Source: Spirochaetales bacterium
Lineage (GTDB): Bacteria > Spirochaetota > Spirochaetia > SZUA-6 > DRHE01
Reading direction: 5' to 3'
Assembly (NCBI GenBank): GCA_030615505.1
Contig: JAUWZD010000011.1
Location: 1-61,981, forward strand
DNA length: 61,981 nt
Shown here in pieces: positions 8,302 to 16,872 of this stretch (position 1 is the stretch's first letter; every line of letters begins with the position of its first letter). The notes below the pieces were generated by a model that searched no databases, was not told where the DNA came from, and worked only from the letters and a program-made list of their open reading frames with translations. The position numbers and the translations under genes were made by a program.

Positions 8302-8766
8302 ATGAGAATAGTTACGAAGCCCTATGGCGCAATTGATGTTGATGAGAGACAGAAGATATATTTTCCCTATGGTATTTTAGGTTTTGAAAATCTGAAATAC
8401 TATGTTCTGCTCGATGCGGCTCAGCAGCCTTTTTACTGGCTGCAGTCCATGGATGTGGTTGAAATTGCCTTTGTGCTGCTCAATCCCCGCATATTTCGAC
8501 CGGATTATGAGCTTGAAGTTGATGAAAAAGAGCTTGAGGAGATCGGCATTACCTTAGAAGAGGATATTCTGGATTTTGCCATCGTTACTATCCCGGATAA
8601 TCCGGGGGATATGACGGCCAATTTACAGGGACCCATCATAATCAACAGGAAGGCCAAAATAGGGCGTCAATCCATTTCAACCAATCCCAAATGGGAGGTT
8701 AGACATCCTGTTTTAAAGGAGCTTTCCCCAGTAAGGCATGATGAGACAAGGCAGAGGACATGCTGA
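8302..8766 (+). CDS. fliW: flagellar assembly factor FliW, CsrA antagonist
   Basis: FliW binds either free flagellin or CsrA. When flagellin is exported FliW is released, binds CsrA and relieves repression of flagellin mRNA (established in Bacillus subtilis). The family signature is visible: [17 protein letters not shown] near the N-terminus, then a fixed run of short beta strands ending in [14 protein letters not shown]. 154 residues, normal. The last 7 bases overlap csrA, so the antagonist and its target are translationally coupled. Confidence 0.93.
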   Translation: MRIVTKPYGAIDVDERQKIYFPYGILGFENLKYYVLLDAAQQPFYWLQSMDVVEIAFVLLNPRIFRPDYELEVDEKELEEIGITLEEDILDFAIVTIPDNPGDMTANLQGPIIINRKAKIGRQSISTNPKWEVRHPVLKELSPVRHDETRQRTC

Positions 8767-9008
8767 TTCTCTCCAGAAAGATCAATGAAACCATCATGAT
8801 CGGGGATCAGATCGAAATCTCTGTAGTCGATATCAAGGGAGACCAGGTAAAGATCGGGATTAAGGCTCCACATCAGATTAAAATCTTCAGACAGGAAGTG
8901 TACCGGGCAATTCAACAGGAGAATATAGAAGCTGTCAAAGCAAAGCCGGCCTCACTTCCTCAATTGGATAATTTTCTAGATAAAGCAAAAAAAAGCAGAA
9001 AAAAGTAG
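8760..9008 (+). CDS. csrA: carbon storage regulator / translational repressor
   Basis: CsrA dimer binds ANGGA in RNA hairpin loops and blocks ribosome access. The N-terminus [25 protein letters not shown] and the strand [20 protein letters not shown] are the canonical CsrA fold, with the RNA-contacting R6 and R44-region residues present. The C-terminal tail is longer and more basic (82 residues against 61 in E. coli). It overlaps fliW by 7 bases. Candidate RNA targets lie in the same window, in the leaders of both flagellin genes. Confidence 0.95.
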   Translation: MLILSRKINETIMIGDQIEISVVDIKGDQVKIGIKAPHQIKIFRQEVYRAIQQENIEAVKAKPASLPQLDNFLDKAKKSRKK

Positions 9009-9025
9009 AGCGGACTCATAAAAAG

Positions 9026-9697
9026 TCATTCTCCGTATAGATTAATCTCAGCCTCACTCTTCCTCAGATAGAGAGGTTTTATTTCTTCAACAGGAAGCCT
9101 ATTTTCATTATAGAGTTTTTGACCTATCTCCAGCAGGGCCTGGGGGTCAGTAAGCGGATAGCCTGCATCCAGGGTGATCGTACAACTGCCGGCGCTCTGA
9201 AGCCTCTTAAACAGGGCATCTCCCTGAGATCCGGTGAGCAGTATTCTGCCCGGCGCCGATAAGCGTTCCACTAGTGCATCCAGGGAGATATCAAGGTAGT
9301 CCGATACCCTGACTCCTTTCTGATAAAGGGCAGAATAGTAGCGCTTTCGCATAGCAGAGAGAACAGGTGCCACCAGACCGTCAAAGTATCTGAATCTATA
9401 AGCAAGAGCATCCAGGTTTGAAATGCCGATAAGGGGACAGCCGCAGCCCTCAGCTATACCCTTGGCTGTGGCCAGACCGATGCGCACTCCGGTAAATGAC
9501 CCGGGACCTATTGAGCATACTATCAGTTGCAGATTTCGGGGGGTGATTCCTGCTTCAAGTATGATTTGATTAAGCTTTGGCAGCAGAGTTTCGGAATGCT
9601 TCAAACCTGCTTTTATAATTGATATTCTTAGTTGATTGTCTGCCTGCAGACAGAGTCCCAGGGCTTCTGTCGAGGTATCAAGTGAAAGAATATTCAT
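9026..9697 (-). CDS. tsaB: tRNA threonylcarbamoyladenosine biosynthesis protein TsaB
   Basis: Inactive paralogue and partner of TsaD in t6A modification of tRNA. The N-terminus MNILSLDTSTEALGLCL and the segment CSIGPGSFTGVRIGLATAKGIAEG are diagnostic of the ASKHA-fold TsaB family; 223 residues is typical. The start codon overlaps the tsaE stop by 4 bases. It faces csrA, which ends 17 bases away, with no strong terminator between them. The pairing with tsaE next to flagellar genes also occurs in T. pallidum, as I recall. Confidence 0.92.
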   Translation of the reverse strand: MNILSLDTSTEALGLCLQADNQLRISIIKAGLKHSETLLPKLNQIILEAGITPRNLQLIVCSIGPGSFTGVRIGLATAKGIAEGCGCPLIGISNLDALAYRFRYFDGLVAPVLSAMRKRYYSALYQKGVRVSDYLDISLDALVERLSAPGRILLTGSQGDALFKRLQSAGSCTITLDAGYPLTDPQALLEIGQKLYNENRLPVEEIKPLYLRKSEAEINLYGE

Positions 9698-10059
9698 AAG
9701 TTAAGACCTGTAATTTGAATGCTCCGGTATCCATTTTTTTCAAGATGTATATGAATATTAATGCTTTCTTCCGGAATAAACTCCCCGGCTCTATCACTCC
9801 ATTCTATAACGGAAATAGCGAGTTTTTCCGGTTCCTGGTTGTTAAGGATTTCTTCAAATCCTAAATCCTCCAGTTCCCGGATCTGTTCAATTCTGTATAA
9901 ATCTATGTGAAGAAGCCTTAAGCCCCTGGGGTTTAAGTATTCGGAAATTATGGTGAAACCCGGGCTGGTCACCTCATCTTTAATCCCCAATGCCCTGGCA
10001 ATTCCCTTTATCAGTGTTGTTTTGCCTACTCCCAGATTTCCCTCCAGGGCAACCACCAT
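9694..10059 (-). CDS. tsaE: tRNA t6A ATPase TsaE, N-terminus not fully captured by this start
   Basis: P-loop ATPase that activates the TsaB-TsaD complex. Walker A GNLGVGKTT is at residues 8-16, followed by TSPGFTIISEY and HIDLYRI, all typical. From the first ATG (10059) the protein has only 121 residues and lacks the normal N-terminal segment. The same frame stays open to 10173 and encodes ESRSAEDTINIGYKIGKSLV just before the ATG, which matches the expected family N-terminus, but no ATG, GTG or TTG occurs there. A non-standard start (ATT at 10161 or 10155, or a CTG), or a frameshift from the ATG at 10166, is likely. Confidence 0.9.
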   Translation of the reverse strand: MVVALEGNLGVGKTTLIKGIARALGIKDEVTSPGFTIISEYLNPRGLRLLHIDLYRIEQIRELEDLGFEEILNNQEPEKLAISVIEWSDRAGEFIPEESINIHIHLEKNGYRSIQITGLNL

Positions 10060-10173
10060 GCCTGGTACAAGGGATTTTCCTATTTTGTAGCCAATATTTA
10101 TTGTGTCTTCAGCGGATCTGCTTTCGAAGAGAGTCAGGGTTGATACTCTCGAAATGTCAATTTCATGGTAGGT

Positions 10174-11313
10174 TCAACGTATGCCAATAGGTGACAGGCT
10201 TTTTGAAGTATAATTGTAAACGTAGCTGTAGATATTATTCAAATTCCGGCTGGAGAGTTTGGTGAACATCACATGCATGATTCCTCCCCGTACCTTCTGG
10301 CTCCGCGCTCGTTTTACTTTCCCGTATACTGTAATTCTCTGCGTTCTGCTTATTTCAAACTCCAGTTTGACTAAACTGCCGGTTTTAAGTGGAGACATAC
10401 TGGCAATGGAGCAGCCGCCTGCGGAGATATCCAGGATATTTCCCAATAATCTTTGATTATTCTGAACCACGGCTCTTCTTTTGGCCCGTCGCCCCTGGCC
10501 TGATATTTGAATTCTAATGGGGTAGAAAAAACAGGGACGGTGCAGGTGTCTTCGTCGAAATTTCCTCTGCTGTTCTCTGCGAAGGGTTTTGGAATGCTGA
10601 ATAAGAATACAGACTATGCCCTTTATATTATCATATCCCAGGACCTTGGTTTGGAATGAATAGCCTGCATCACTTTCTCGCCAGAAGTGTATTCTTAATC
10701 GGGTTCCCTTTTTTAGACGGAAGTCGTGTCCGGCTTCGTTTTTCGGTGCAGTGCAGGCCAGCATATCCCTCATATTGGACACGACTTTGGTTTGAAACTC
10801 TCCGCCTGTTTCCGGATTCACAATTAAAGCCTGACCGAGTTTCATAAGATTGGTGGATCTGACGCCGATCCCCCTTCTTGAGTTTCTCTCAATAATCTGC
10901 TTAATCTGAAATACCTGACTTAATTGTTTTTCCTGCTGCTCATCATTAAGACCACGATTCCGCTCTAAAGAATAGATGCCCTTTTTCAACATGTCATCTA
11001 GAAGACCGGAATTAGAGAAGATGAGAAATGGTTGTTTTACCTTACAGACTCTTATCAGATACTCAAGAATATCTATATGATTCTTCCCCAGGCCAATATC
11101 TTTGGCCATCTTCCGAAAAATGTGTTGACTGTATTTCCTCCGTTGCTCAGGATCTAAATTTCTTGTCCGCCTGCTCCCTATGATATTACCGATAATAAGC
11201 AGAGCTAAAAATCCTATGATCACTAAGGCAAAGATCCAGATCGATTTAGAACTTGTTCGAGCGAGAAATTGATATTGTGTCTGTAAGAGTATAGGTGTGA
11301 TATCAGGAATCAT
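10174..11313 (-). CDS. membrane-anchored PilZ-domain (c-di-GMP-binding) protein
   Basis: 379 residues with one membrane segment (about 26-46) and a cytoplasmic C-terminal half. The PilZ c-di-GMP motifs are present: RKFRR (RxxxR, 250-254) and DISAGG (D/NxSxxG, 295-300). An upstream beta domain (about 170-245) resembles the YcgR-type N-domain, and a basic run RREQQRKFRRRH joins them. Its place between the fliD operon and tsaE suggests control of motility by c-di-GMP. The start overlaps the end of the preceding gene in ATGA. Partner and effect on the motor are inferred, not visible. Confidence 0.82.
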   Translation of the reverse strand: MIPDITPILLQTQYQFLARTSSKSIWIFALVIIGFLALLIIGNIIGSRRTRNLDPEQRRKYSQHIFRKMAKDIGLGKNHIDILEYLIRVCKVKQPFLIFSNSGLLDDMLKKGIYSLERNRGLNDEQQEKQLSQVFQIKQIIERNSRRGIGVRSTNLMKLGQALIVNPETGGEFQTKVVSNMRDMLACTAPKNEAGHDFRLKKGTRLRIHFWRESDAGYSFQTKVLGYDNIKGIVCILIQHSKTLRREQQRKFRRRHLHRPCFFYPIRIQISGQGRRAKRRAVVQNNQRLLGNILDISAGGCSIASMSPLKTGSLVKLEFEISRTQRITVYGKVKRARSQKVRGGIMHVMFTKLSSRNLNNIYSYVYNYTSKSLSPIGIR

Positions 11314-12206
11314 GTTATCTCCATGGCGAAGTCTTTTAGACCCTCCAGCCTGGGGGCGATCTCATATTCCATGAGGTCTCCGATCAATACGGAGTCTTGT
11401 GCTTTAAAGGCTTCTATAAGTTCCTTTAGGACATTGTTCAACTCCAGATAAAATTCCTCAAAATCCTTTCCGGCTATGAGCAAATGCCGGTCTTTAGAGG
11501 GCAGCGCTTCTCTTAATCCGGCAATAATGTTGATCAGACTCTGAGACAGCTCAGAGAAGCGGATGATGGATTCCATGGCCTGTCGATCCCTACCAGTTTG
11601 AAGGAGCACTGAGACCTCACTGATTTCTTCAATACATGGCTCCAACTCTTCTAAGAGTTCTTTTAGAGCTTCTTTCGGGTTGTGAAGCTCTTTAAGACGC
11701 AAATTTACACTTGCCTCTAATTTACATATAAGCCGTCCTGCCCCCTCATATATTTCTTCGGACCAGGACAGGATAGCATCTGCGGATGTACTGCTGAAAA
11801 GTGCAGTCAGCTTAAGAAGGTCCTGCTTAAGCTCATCTTTAAATTGTTTCTGGAAACTCTGCATTAAGTAGGGAAAACCCTCTATGAGCTCTTCTAAAAG
11901 CTTACGATTTTGGTTTTCAAGGGCTTGCTTCAGCATGCTAAGATACTCAAGCACTGTCTGAAGGTTATTAATTCGCACTTCCCTGGCATGCTTAACCGTA
12001 ACGTGTAGGGTATCCACCTCACTGAGAGCCAGGTTCATCCACTCTTCGGCAGGCTGGGAGAAGAGTTCCTGTTCTTTAAGAATTGCTGATGTGATGATCA
12101 AGTTTGATCTTTCCAGCCAGGTTTCAATCGCTTTAATTACATCTCCCAAGGTATTCTCATTCTCGAGTGTAAAAGCCAGCGGTTGGCTGTTTATATGTAT
12201 TTCCAA
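11310..12206 (-). CDS. uncharacterised helical protein of the fliD operon
   Basis: I do not recognise a named domain. 298 residues. The first 80 are mixed beta/alpha (MEIHINSQPLAFTLENENTLGDVIKAIE, reminiscent of a ubiquitin-like or IQ-type fold), and the remainder is strongly helical and acidic with long Leu/Glu/Lys stretches that could form coiled coils. No signal peptide or membrane segment. A gene of unknown function sits at the same place between fliD and the PilZ gene in T. pallidum, as I recall, so it is probably a conserved spirochaetal flagellar accessory or chaperone protein. It starts 23 bases after the fliD stop and overlaps the PilZ gene by 4 bases. Confidence 0.75.
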   Translation of the reverse strand: MEIHINSQPLAFTLENENTLGDVIKAIETWLERSNLIITSAILKEQELFSQPAEEWMNLALSEVDTLHVTVKHAREVRINNLQTVLEYLSMLKQALENQNRKLLEELIEGFPYLMQSFQKQFKDELKQDLLKLTALFSSTSADAILSWSEEIYEGAGRLICKLEASVNLRLKELHNPKEALKELLEELEPCIEEISEVSVLLQTGRDRQAMESIIRFSELSQSLINIIAGLREALPSKDRHLLIAGKDFEEFYLELNNVLKELIEAFKAQDSVLIGDLMEYEIAPRLEGLKDFAMEIT

Positions 12207-12229
12207 TTGGCTATAACCCTCCTGCTTGA

Positions 12230-14254
12230 TTAACGATTATACTGCCGGTTAAAATTCTCAATAGCCTGTGAACTCTTTTCAAGAGTATCCAAAGCACCCT
12301 CCATGATGCCGAATTTTTTTTTCAGCTCCCTCTCATAATCATCCAGATGCTTGTTGTATGCATCGATTTTCCTATTTTTTCCGCTTATAGAATTGTTCAA
12401 ATTATCAACCCGGTTTGAAACAATTCCACCTGTTCCAACGTATGAATTCAGATAGGTGTCGATCGCATAGGCTGCCCCGGAATCAACGACCAGATCTTTA
12501 TCTGTATCATAGCCAAAGAGATCCTTAACCCAGTCGGCATGTCTTAAGAGAGCCTCATCTAATTTTTCTTCATTAATCTGTAAATATCCTAGAAGCGTGG
12601 ATTTATCCGGTGCAGCTCCCCCGCGGATTCTTCCCGCATTTGTGGCAATGCCGATATGAGCTAGAAGGGAAAGATCTCTCTTCCCTCTGGTAGGGTAGGG
12701 ATTCATCATGATCCGCTGCAGCCGGGACTTTAACTGATTAAGAGTAAGATTTCCCTGAAAGAGACCCAATTCACTGTGGGCTCTTTCTTTCTCATCTTCA
12801 TTTAAAAATTTGGCATCTTCTATAATGCTTTCATCCCTGCGGGTGAGGATATTAATCCTGGTATGCAGCTGATTGTAGTATCCGATAAAGCGAATGAGTG
12901 AATCTTTTATGGAATCAATATTCCGTTTTATGCTTAAGTTTACAGGATCTTCGGAGGATGAATGTAAGGTTAGATTAACTCCGGGTATAAGATCATCTAT
13001 GGAATTTGAACTTCTCACTACTTCAATGCCGTCCATAATGATCACGGCATCATGAGCTGTAGACAGTGGATTCACCGGTCTATAATCACCCCGGGCAGTC
13101 TTATCAAAGATTTTGATATTTTTAATATGAATAATTCGATGTGTATTGCGATTTCGAAAGTTTAAGGAGTCTATTCTTTCCGGCAGTTCATCGGCGTCAA
13201 AGTGCAGGGTATAGAATTTTTCAGAATCCTTAACTTCAGGCAGGCTGTGAACTCTGCCCCGGTCAGAGGCAAACAGGATCTTCATATCGCTGATCCTCTC
13301 AGGAGGCTCAGGCGGTTCCAATTCAGGAAGCTCAACCTTTGATCGCGCGCTTTGAACCCGGATCCCCTTGAATTCAATACCACCTACATCCGGGATAGTT
13401 GGGCCTTCAGGTTTGAGCTTTATTTCGATCTCTTCTTCCGGGATAATTGTAGTACTAATCTCCAGCTCAAGGGCCATATTCTCGGTGATGGTAACGGGCC
13501 GGCTAAGGGGAATTTTCAATTCAGACCGCGGGTTAAGTGTCAACACGCCTTCTGTAAGAGCAAAACTGTCCTCAGACAGGGGGATTTCCCAGGGCTTTAA
13601 AGAAGATACGCTCAGAGATACGACAAGCACTGCCTCTGGTGAGCGTTCTACAATACCTGCCTGCTCGCCGAAGGAGAGCGCCTGATCGTGAAAGCTTAAT
13701 CTGTTATCAGCTCCTGTTTTTTTAGCTTCAATAACAATCACTTTAGTTTCTTTAGTATCGTCCACGAGCGATGCTTTAAGTATATCTCCTGTTTTTCTGT
13801 TAATTGCATCAGCTAATTCCCTCAGGCTCCCGCCGCGGAAGTTGAACTTTACCTCCTTATCTCCTACCTTGAATCTATAGAGTCCTTTAGGAGCGGTATA
13901 ATCCCTGGATAGAGATTTTGATATAAAGCGGTCCGCAGCAGCAATTCGATTGATGAGGATCTGTTTCTCTTCTTCAATGGCACTGCGCGAAGCTGTAGCT
14001 GTTAAACTGCTTTGATCTGAGGAAGCTGCAATTTTATCGTTAAAGGGATTTTCAAAGCCGTAGAGTTTCTTTGAGCTATCCTTAAGCTCGGACATCCTGG
14101 TATTGAGCCTGAGCCACGCATTTTTTTGTTCTTTAAATGTATCACGATCATTCTCCATCCGGATGAGCGGAATACGCTCCACTTCCATCAGGGCTTTTAT
14201 CGTTTTATCAGTATTGTATTTACTGCTGACGCCGGGGATACTTATGTCGGACAT
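12230..14254 (-). CDS. fliD: flagellar filament cap protein
   Basis: FliD caps the growing filament and folds exported flagellin. The N-terminal motif MSDISIPGVSSKYNTDKTIKALMEVERIPLIRME and the C-terminal coiled coil (SNRVDNLNNSISGKNRKIDAYNKHLDDYERELKKKFGIMEGAL) are characteristic. At 674 residues it is larger than enteric FliD but normal for spirochaetes. A Pro/Glu-rich stretch in the middle (about 290-315) separates the two beta domains. Reads after flaG with a 93-bp gap that contains a long inverted repeat. Confidence 0.93.
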   Translation of the reverse strand: MSDISIPGVSSKYNTDKTIKALMEVERIPLIRMENDRDTFKEQKNAWLRLNTRMSELKDSSKKLYGFENPFNDKIAASSDQSSLTATASRSAIEEEKQILINRIAAADRFISKSLSRDYTAPKGLYRFKVGDKEVKFNFRGGSLRELADAINRKTGDILKASLVDDTKETKVIVIEAKKTGADNRLSFHDQALSFGEQAGIVERSPEAVLVVSLSVSSLKPWEIPLSEDSFALTEGVLTLNPRSELKIPLSRPVTITENMALELEISTTIIPEEEIEIKLKPEGPTIPDVGGIEFKGIRVQSARSKVELPELEPPEPPERISDMKILFASDRGRVHSLPEVKDSEKFYTLHFDADELPERIDSLNFRNRNTHRIIHIKNIKIFDKTARGDYRPVNPLSTAHDAVIIMDGIEVVRSSNSIDDLIPGVNLTLHSSSEDPVNLSIKRNIDSIKDSLIRFIGYYNQLHTRINILTRRDESIIEDAKFLNEDEKERAHSELGLFQGNLTLNQLKSRLQRIMMNPYPTRGKRDLSLLAHIGIATNAGRIRGGAAPDKSTLLGYLQINEEKLDEALLRHADWVKDLFGYDTDKDLVVDSGAAYAIDTYLNSYVGTGGIVSNRVDNLNNSISGKNRKIDAYNKHLDDYERELKKKFGIMEGALDTLEKSSQAIENFNRQYNR

Positions 14255-14274
14255 TAAAACTCATTTATGCCTTC

Positions 14275-14351
14275 TTGACGAAGACATCATATTAGCAGAA
14301 TACAGCGCCTGCGCAAGGCTGCCATTCTCGTCCCAAGGAGGTCTTCGTCAA
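14275..14351. repeat. 11-bp perfect inverted repeat spanning the flaG-fliD gap
   Basis: TTGACGAAGAC (14275-14285) and GTCTTCGTCAA (14341-14351) are exact reverse complements separated by 55 bases. One arm overlaps the flaG stop codon. The 9-base core GACGAAGAC is also present in the tandem repeats at 1159-1209. Confidence 0.75.
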
Positions 14352-14683
14352 ATTTTTTCGTCGAATAGAAGCCCAATAGTCTCCTTAATTCTGGCGACGA
14401 GTCTCTGGATCTCGTCCGGTGGAATCTCCTTGATAACTTTATCGGTTGTTCCATCAATCACCTTTACGACGATGCGGTTGATTTCCCGATTGATGCTGAA
14501 CTTCAATTTTCTGTTAAAGATATAGAAGGTTTGTTGTAATATCTCCAGGGATCTTTTAATTTCATCCTCATTATAAGTGCTTTCTCGATTTCGGGCATGC
14601 GATCGCCCCGGGAGGTGTTCATTTTTAGGGACTCTATGATCCCGGAGAATTCCTGATGTTATTACTGGAATTCCCATTCCCAT
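14348..14683 (-). CDS. flaG: FlaG family protein
   Basis: 111 residues. The conserved C-terminal FlaG core is clear (LKFSINREINRIVVKVIDGTTDKVIKEIPPDEIQRLVARI), a small beta domain linked to filament length or cap function in other bacteria. It stands directly upstream of fliD, the usual place. GGAGG lies 8 bases before the ATG. Immediately upstream are two tandem 20-bp repeats that can fold into small hairpins. Confidence 0.88.
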   Translation of the reverse strand: MGMGIPVITSGILRDHRVPKNEHLPGRSHARNRESTYNEDEIKRSLEILQQTFYIFNRKLKFSINREINRIVVKVIDGTTDKVIKEIPPDEIQRLVARIKETIGLLFDEKI

Positions 14684-14694
14684 AATTCAGCCTC

Positions 14695-14734
14695 CATTTT
14701 GTGCCGTATTCGGCCATTTTGTGCCGTATTCGGC
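14695..14734 (-). repeat. two tandem 20-bp repeats at the flaG ribosome binding site
   Basis: Two identical 20-bp copies (14695-14714 and 14715-14734). On the coding strand each contains GCCG-AATA-CGGC, a 4-bp stem with a 4-base loop, and the second copy abuts the GGAGG of flaG. The tail of the flagellin terminator begins at the other end. Confidence 0.85.
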
Positions 14735-14771
14735 AAAAGAGATAGGGGGAGTGCGCGAACCCACCCCTATC
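14733..14771 (-). terminator. intrinsic terminator of the flagellin gene
   Basis: GATAGGGG and CCCCTATC form an 8-bp stem (14741-14748 with 14764-14771) with further pairing inside, followed on the coding strand by TCTTTTG. A second perfect stem, AAAAGAGGT/ACCTCTTTT (14782-14810), lies upstream of it. Confidence 0.75.
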
Positions 14772-14781
14772 ATATTTTCTT

Positions 14782-14810
14782 AAAAGAGGTAACGTCCAGA
14801 AACCTCTTTT
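14782..14810 (-). terminator. additional 9-bp stem-loop after the flagellin gene
   Basis: Perfect arms AAAAGAGGT and ACCTCTTTT close an 11-base loop, 36 bp after the flagellin stop. The A/T flanks make it terminator-like in both directions; together with the next hairpin it forms a tandem stop. Confidence 0.65.
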
Positions 14811-14845
14811 ACTTCGGGAACGGAAAAGATTGATTTTGCAATCTG

Positions 14846-15712
14846 TTATGCCAGTAATTGAAGAACAGACTGCGGTTTCAAATTGGCTTGCGCCAGCATG
14901 GCAGTACCGGACTGCACCAGTATCTGGTTTTTAACGAATGCAACCATCTCAAGGGCCATGTCCGTATCGCGAATCAGGGATTCCGCTGCCTGCATATTCT
15001 CTGAAGCAACAGCGACCCCTTTAGCGGCCATTTCAAATCGGTTCTGGTAGGCGCCCAAATCTGCTCTCTGTTTGGAGACAACCGTTAGTGCGGTGTCGAC
15101 CAAACCGATTGCCTGATTTGCCGCATCCGGCGTGGAAATGGATATCATTCCCGCTTCACCGGCCTGGGCACCAGTTAGGCCTAAAGCCTCTGATGTCATG
15201 GTACCGATAAACACCGGTTCCCTCTGGTCCATGTTGGCTCCGACCTGGAAGTATATCGGTGCTCCTCCGACGCCTCCCAACTCAGGATTGGCAAACCTGC
15301 CTGTGAGCATATTCATGGCATTGAACTGGGCATGGGAAGCAATTCGGTTGACCTCATCTACGAGCTGGGATACTTCAACTGTAATCTGCATCCTGTCTTC
15401 CGGAGAATAGATACCGTTGGCAGACTGAACAGACAGTTCTCGAATGCGGTGCAGGATATCATGAGTTTCAGCCAGATATCCCTCTGCGACCTGGATAAAG
15501 GAGACCCCATTTTCAATATTCCTGCCGGCCTGATTCAGTCCTCGAATCTGTGATCTTAGCTTCTCCGAGACAGCCAGACCGGAAGCATCGTCCCCAGCCT
15601 TGTTGATCCTCATACCTGAGGACAGTTTCTGGATGTTCTTGTCAACTTCCAAGCTCTGGAACTTGAGGACCCGATTCGCATACATAGCGCTCAAATTATG
15701 ATTAATTATCAT
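14846..15712 (-). CDS. flaB: FlaB-type flagellin, second copy
   Basis: Core filament protein of the periplasmic flagellum, 288 residues from ATG 15712. Conserved N-terminal helix ([59 protein letters not shown]) and C-terminal helix ending PQSVLQLLA. The frame extends 38 codons further upstream, but that extension lacks flagellin character, contains the leader hairpin, and AAGGAGGGTGAC lies just before ATG 15712. The middle ([35 protein letters not shown]) is spirochaetal. Its leader carries a CsrA-type hairpin. The second flagellin gene lies 250 bp upstream on the same strand. Confidence 0.95.
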   Translation of the reverse strand: MIINHNLSAMYANRVLKFQSLEVDKNIQKLSSGMRINKAGDDASGLAVSEKLRSQIRGLNQAGRNIENGVSFIQVAEGYLAETHDILHRIRELSVQSANGIYSPEDRMQITVEVSQLVDEVNRIASHAQFNAMNMLTGRFANPELGGVGGAPIYFQVGANMDQREPVFIGTMTSEALGLTGAQAGEAGMISISTPDAANQAIGLVDTALTVVSKQRADLGAYQNRFEMAAKGVAVASENMQAAESLIRDTDMALEMVAFVKNQILVQSGTAMLAQANLKPQSVLQLLA

Positions 15713-15737
15713 GTCACCCTCCTTGTGTAATGTTAAA

Positions 15738-15756
15738 AAAGGCATCCTTTGCCTTT
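15738..15756 (-). promoter_or_regulatory. CsrA-site hairpin in flagellin leader (second copy)
   Basis: On the mRNA strand AAAGGC and GCCTTT form a 6-bp stem around AAAGGAT, so an ANGGA motif sits in the loop, 25 nt before the start codon. The Shine-Dalgarno sequence (CAAGGAGGG) offers a second GGA, as in the two-site arrangement of the B. subtilis hag leader. Confidence 0.72.
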
Positions 15757-15842
15757 CGCTTGTGTTTGCAATGCCCGACAGGTGAATTATGCAGAGGAAT
15801 TCGCGCAGCCTCTGCTCCGTTCCCATATTTCACTGTCCGGCA

Positions 15843-15888
15843 AAGAGATATCCCCAGCCCACTATAATCTTAGCCTGGGGAATCTCTT
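15843..15888 (-). terminator. 14-bp stem-loop between the two flagellin genes
   Basis: AAGAGAT+TCCCCAG pairs with CTGGGGA+ATCTCTT with one bulged T, loop 17 nt. There is only a short T run after it, so it may stop transcription poorly or act as an mRNA processing or stability element between the two flagellin genes. Confidence 0.55.
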
Positions 15889-15960
15889 CACTCCGGCATA
15901 CAATCGAAGGGTGATTATTTCAAAGAACAGAACGGATTCTATACTATATAGTGTAATACC

Positions 15961-16821
15961 TTAACCCAACAGTTGCAATACTGTTTGCGGTTTTATATTG
16001 GCCTGGGCCAACATAGCGGTAGCTGACTGGACCAAGATGGAATTTTTTGTAAATTCGACCATCTGTAAGGCCATGTCAGCATCTCTTATCAGGGATTCAG
16101 CAGCCTGGAGGTTTTCGGCGCCTATGGCCACACCCTGAGCCGCGTATTCCAATCGGGTCTGGTAAGCCCCGAGATCAGCACGCTGCTTATTAATAGCCAT
16201 CAGGGCAGAATCAAGCACTCCTATGGAGCGGTTGGCGCCGGCCGGTGATGACAAGGATAGTATCTCCTTGCTGCCCGGGTCTCTCAGCTTGAGACCTTCT
16301 GTAGTCATTGTGCCGATGAACACACGCTCCCTCTGATCCATATTAGCGCCAATGTGGAACCACATGGATGCGGTTACAATATTTTCACCGGTCTCTCTGG
16401 CAAATCGGCCGGTTAAGAGATTCATACCGTTGAATTGTGCATGAGAAGCGACCCGGTCGATTTCATCGATGAGTGAAGAAACCTCTACCTGGATCTGCAT
16501 CCTGTCCTCATCGGAGTATATGCCATTGGCTGCTTGAACGGCCAATTCCCTTAAGCGTTGGATAATATCCTGACTTTCCTGAAGGTATCCTTCGGTGGTC
16601 TGGATGAAGGATACGCCATTTTCTGCGTTTTTTTCAGCCTGCCTTAAACCCCTGATCTGGCTTCTCATTTTCTCGGATACTGCCAGACCTGAAGCATCAT
16701 CACCGGCTCTGGTAATCCGAAGGCCGGAAGCCAGCTTTTCCATATTTCTGTTAATATTAAAATGATTGAGCTTATTTTGGCGCCAGGCGTACAGCGCACT
16801 CATGTTATGATTAATGATCAT
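15961..16821 (-). CDS. flaB: FlaB-type flagellin, first copy
   Basis: 286 residues, starts [59 protein letters not shown] and ends [10 protein letters not shown], the canonical spirochaetal FlaB core. The middle has [40 protein letters not shown], close to treponemal FlaB proteins. CAGGGAGGAAACG precedes the ATG. The leader is long (about 200 nt) with a CsrA-type hairpin, a possible 16-codon ORF and further stem-loops. It is clearly paralogous to the neighbouring copy rather than a recent duplicate. Confidence 0.95.
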   Translation of the reverse strand: MIINHNMSALYAWRQNKLNHFNINRNMEKLASGLRITRAGDDASGLAVSEKMRSQIRGLRQAEKNAENGVSFIQTTEGYLQESQDIIQRLRELAVQAANGIYSDEDRMQIQVEVSSLIDEIDRVASHAQFNGMNLLTGRFARETGENIVTASMWFHIGANMDQRERVFIGTMTTEGLKLRDPGSKEILSLSSPAGANRSIGVLDSALMAINKQRADLGAYQTRLEYAAQGVAIGAENLQAAESLIRDADMALQMVEFTKNSILVQSATAMLAQANIKPQTVLQLLG

Positions 16822-16850
16822 CGTTTCCTCCCTGAAACTTTAGGTTCAGT

Positions 16851-16870
16851 AATAGGCATCCTTGCCCACT
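16851..16870 (-). promoter_or_regulatory. CsrA-site hairpin in flagellin leader (first copy)
   Basis: On the mRNA strand AGTGGGC and GCCTATT pair over 7 positions (three G-U) around the hexaloop AAGGAT, an exact ANGGAN loop, 29 nt before the start codon. The core GGCAAGGATGCC is shared with the other flagellin leader (GGCAAAGGATGCC) although the surrounding leader sequences differ. Confidence 0.72.
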
Positions 16871-16872
16871 GT

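Noticed and set aside
9009..9025. Terminator between the convergent csrA and tsaB genes
   Set aside because: Only a weak GACT/AGTC pair is present, with no stable stem.
14103..14525. Plus-strand 140-codon frame over the fliD/flaG junction
   Set aside because: Antisense to two well supported flagellar genes; composition is serine/leucine-rich as expected for a shadow.
15713..15826. N-terminal 38-codon extension of the second flagellin
   Set aside because: It contains the leader hairpin and ribosome binding site; flagellins of this type start MIINHN.
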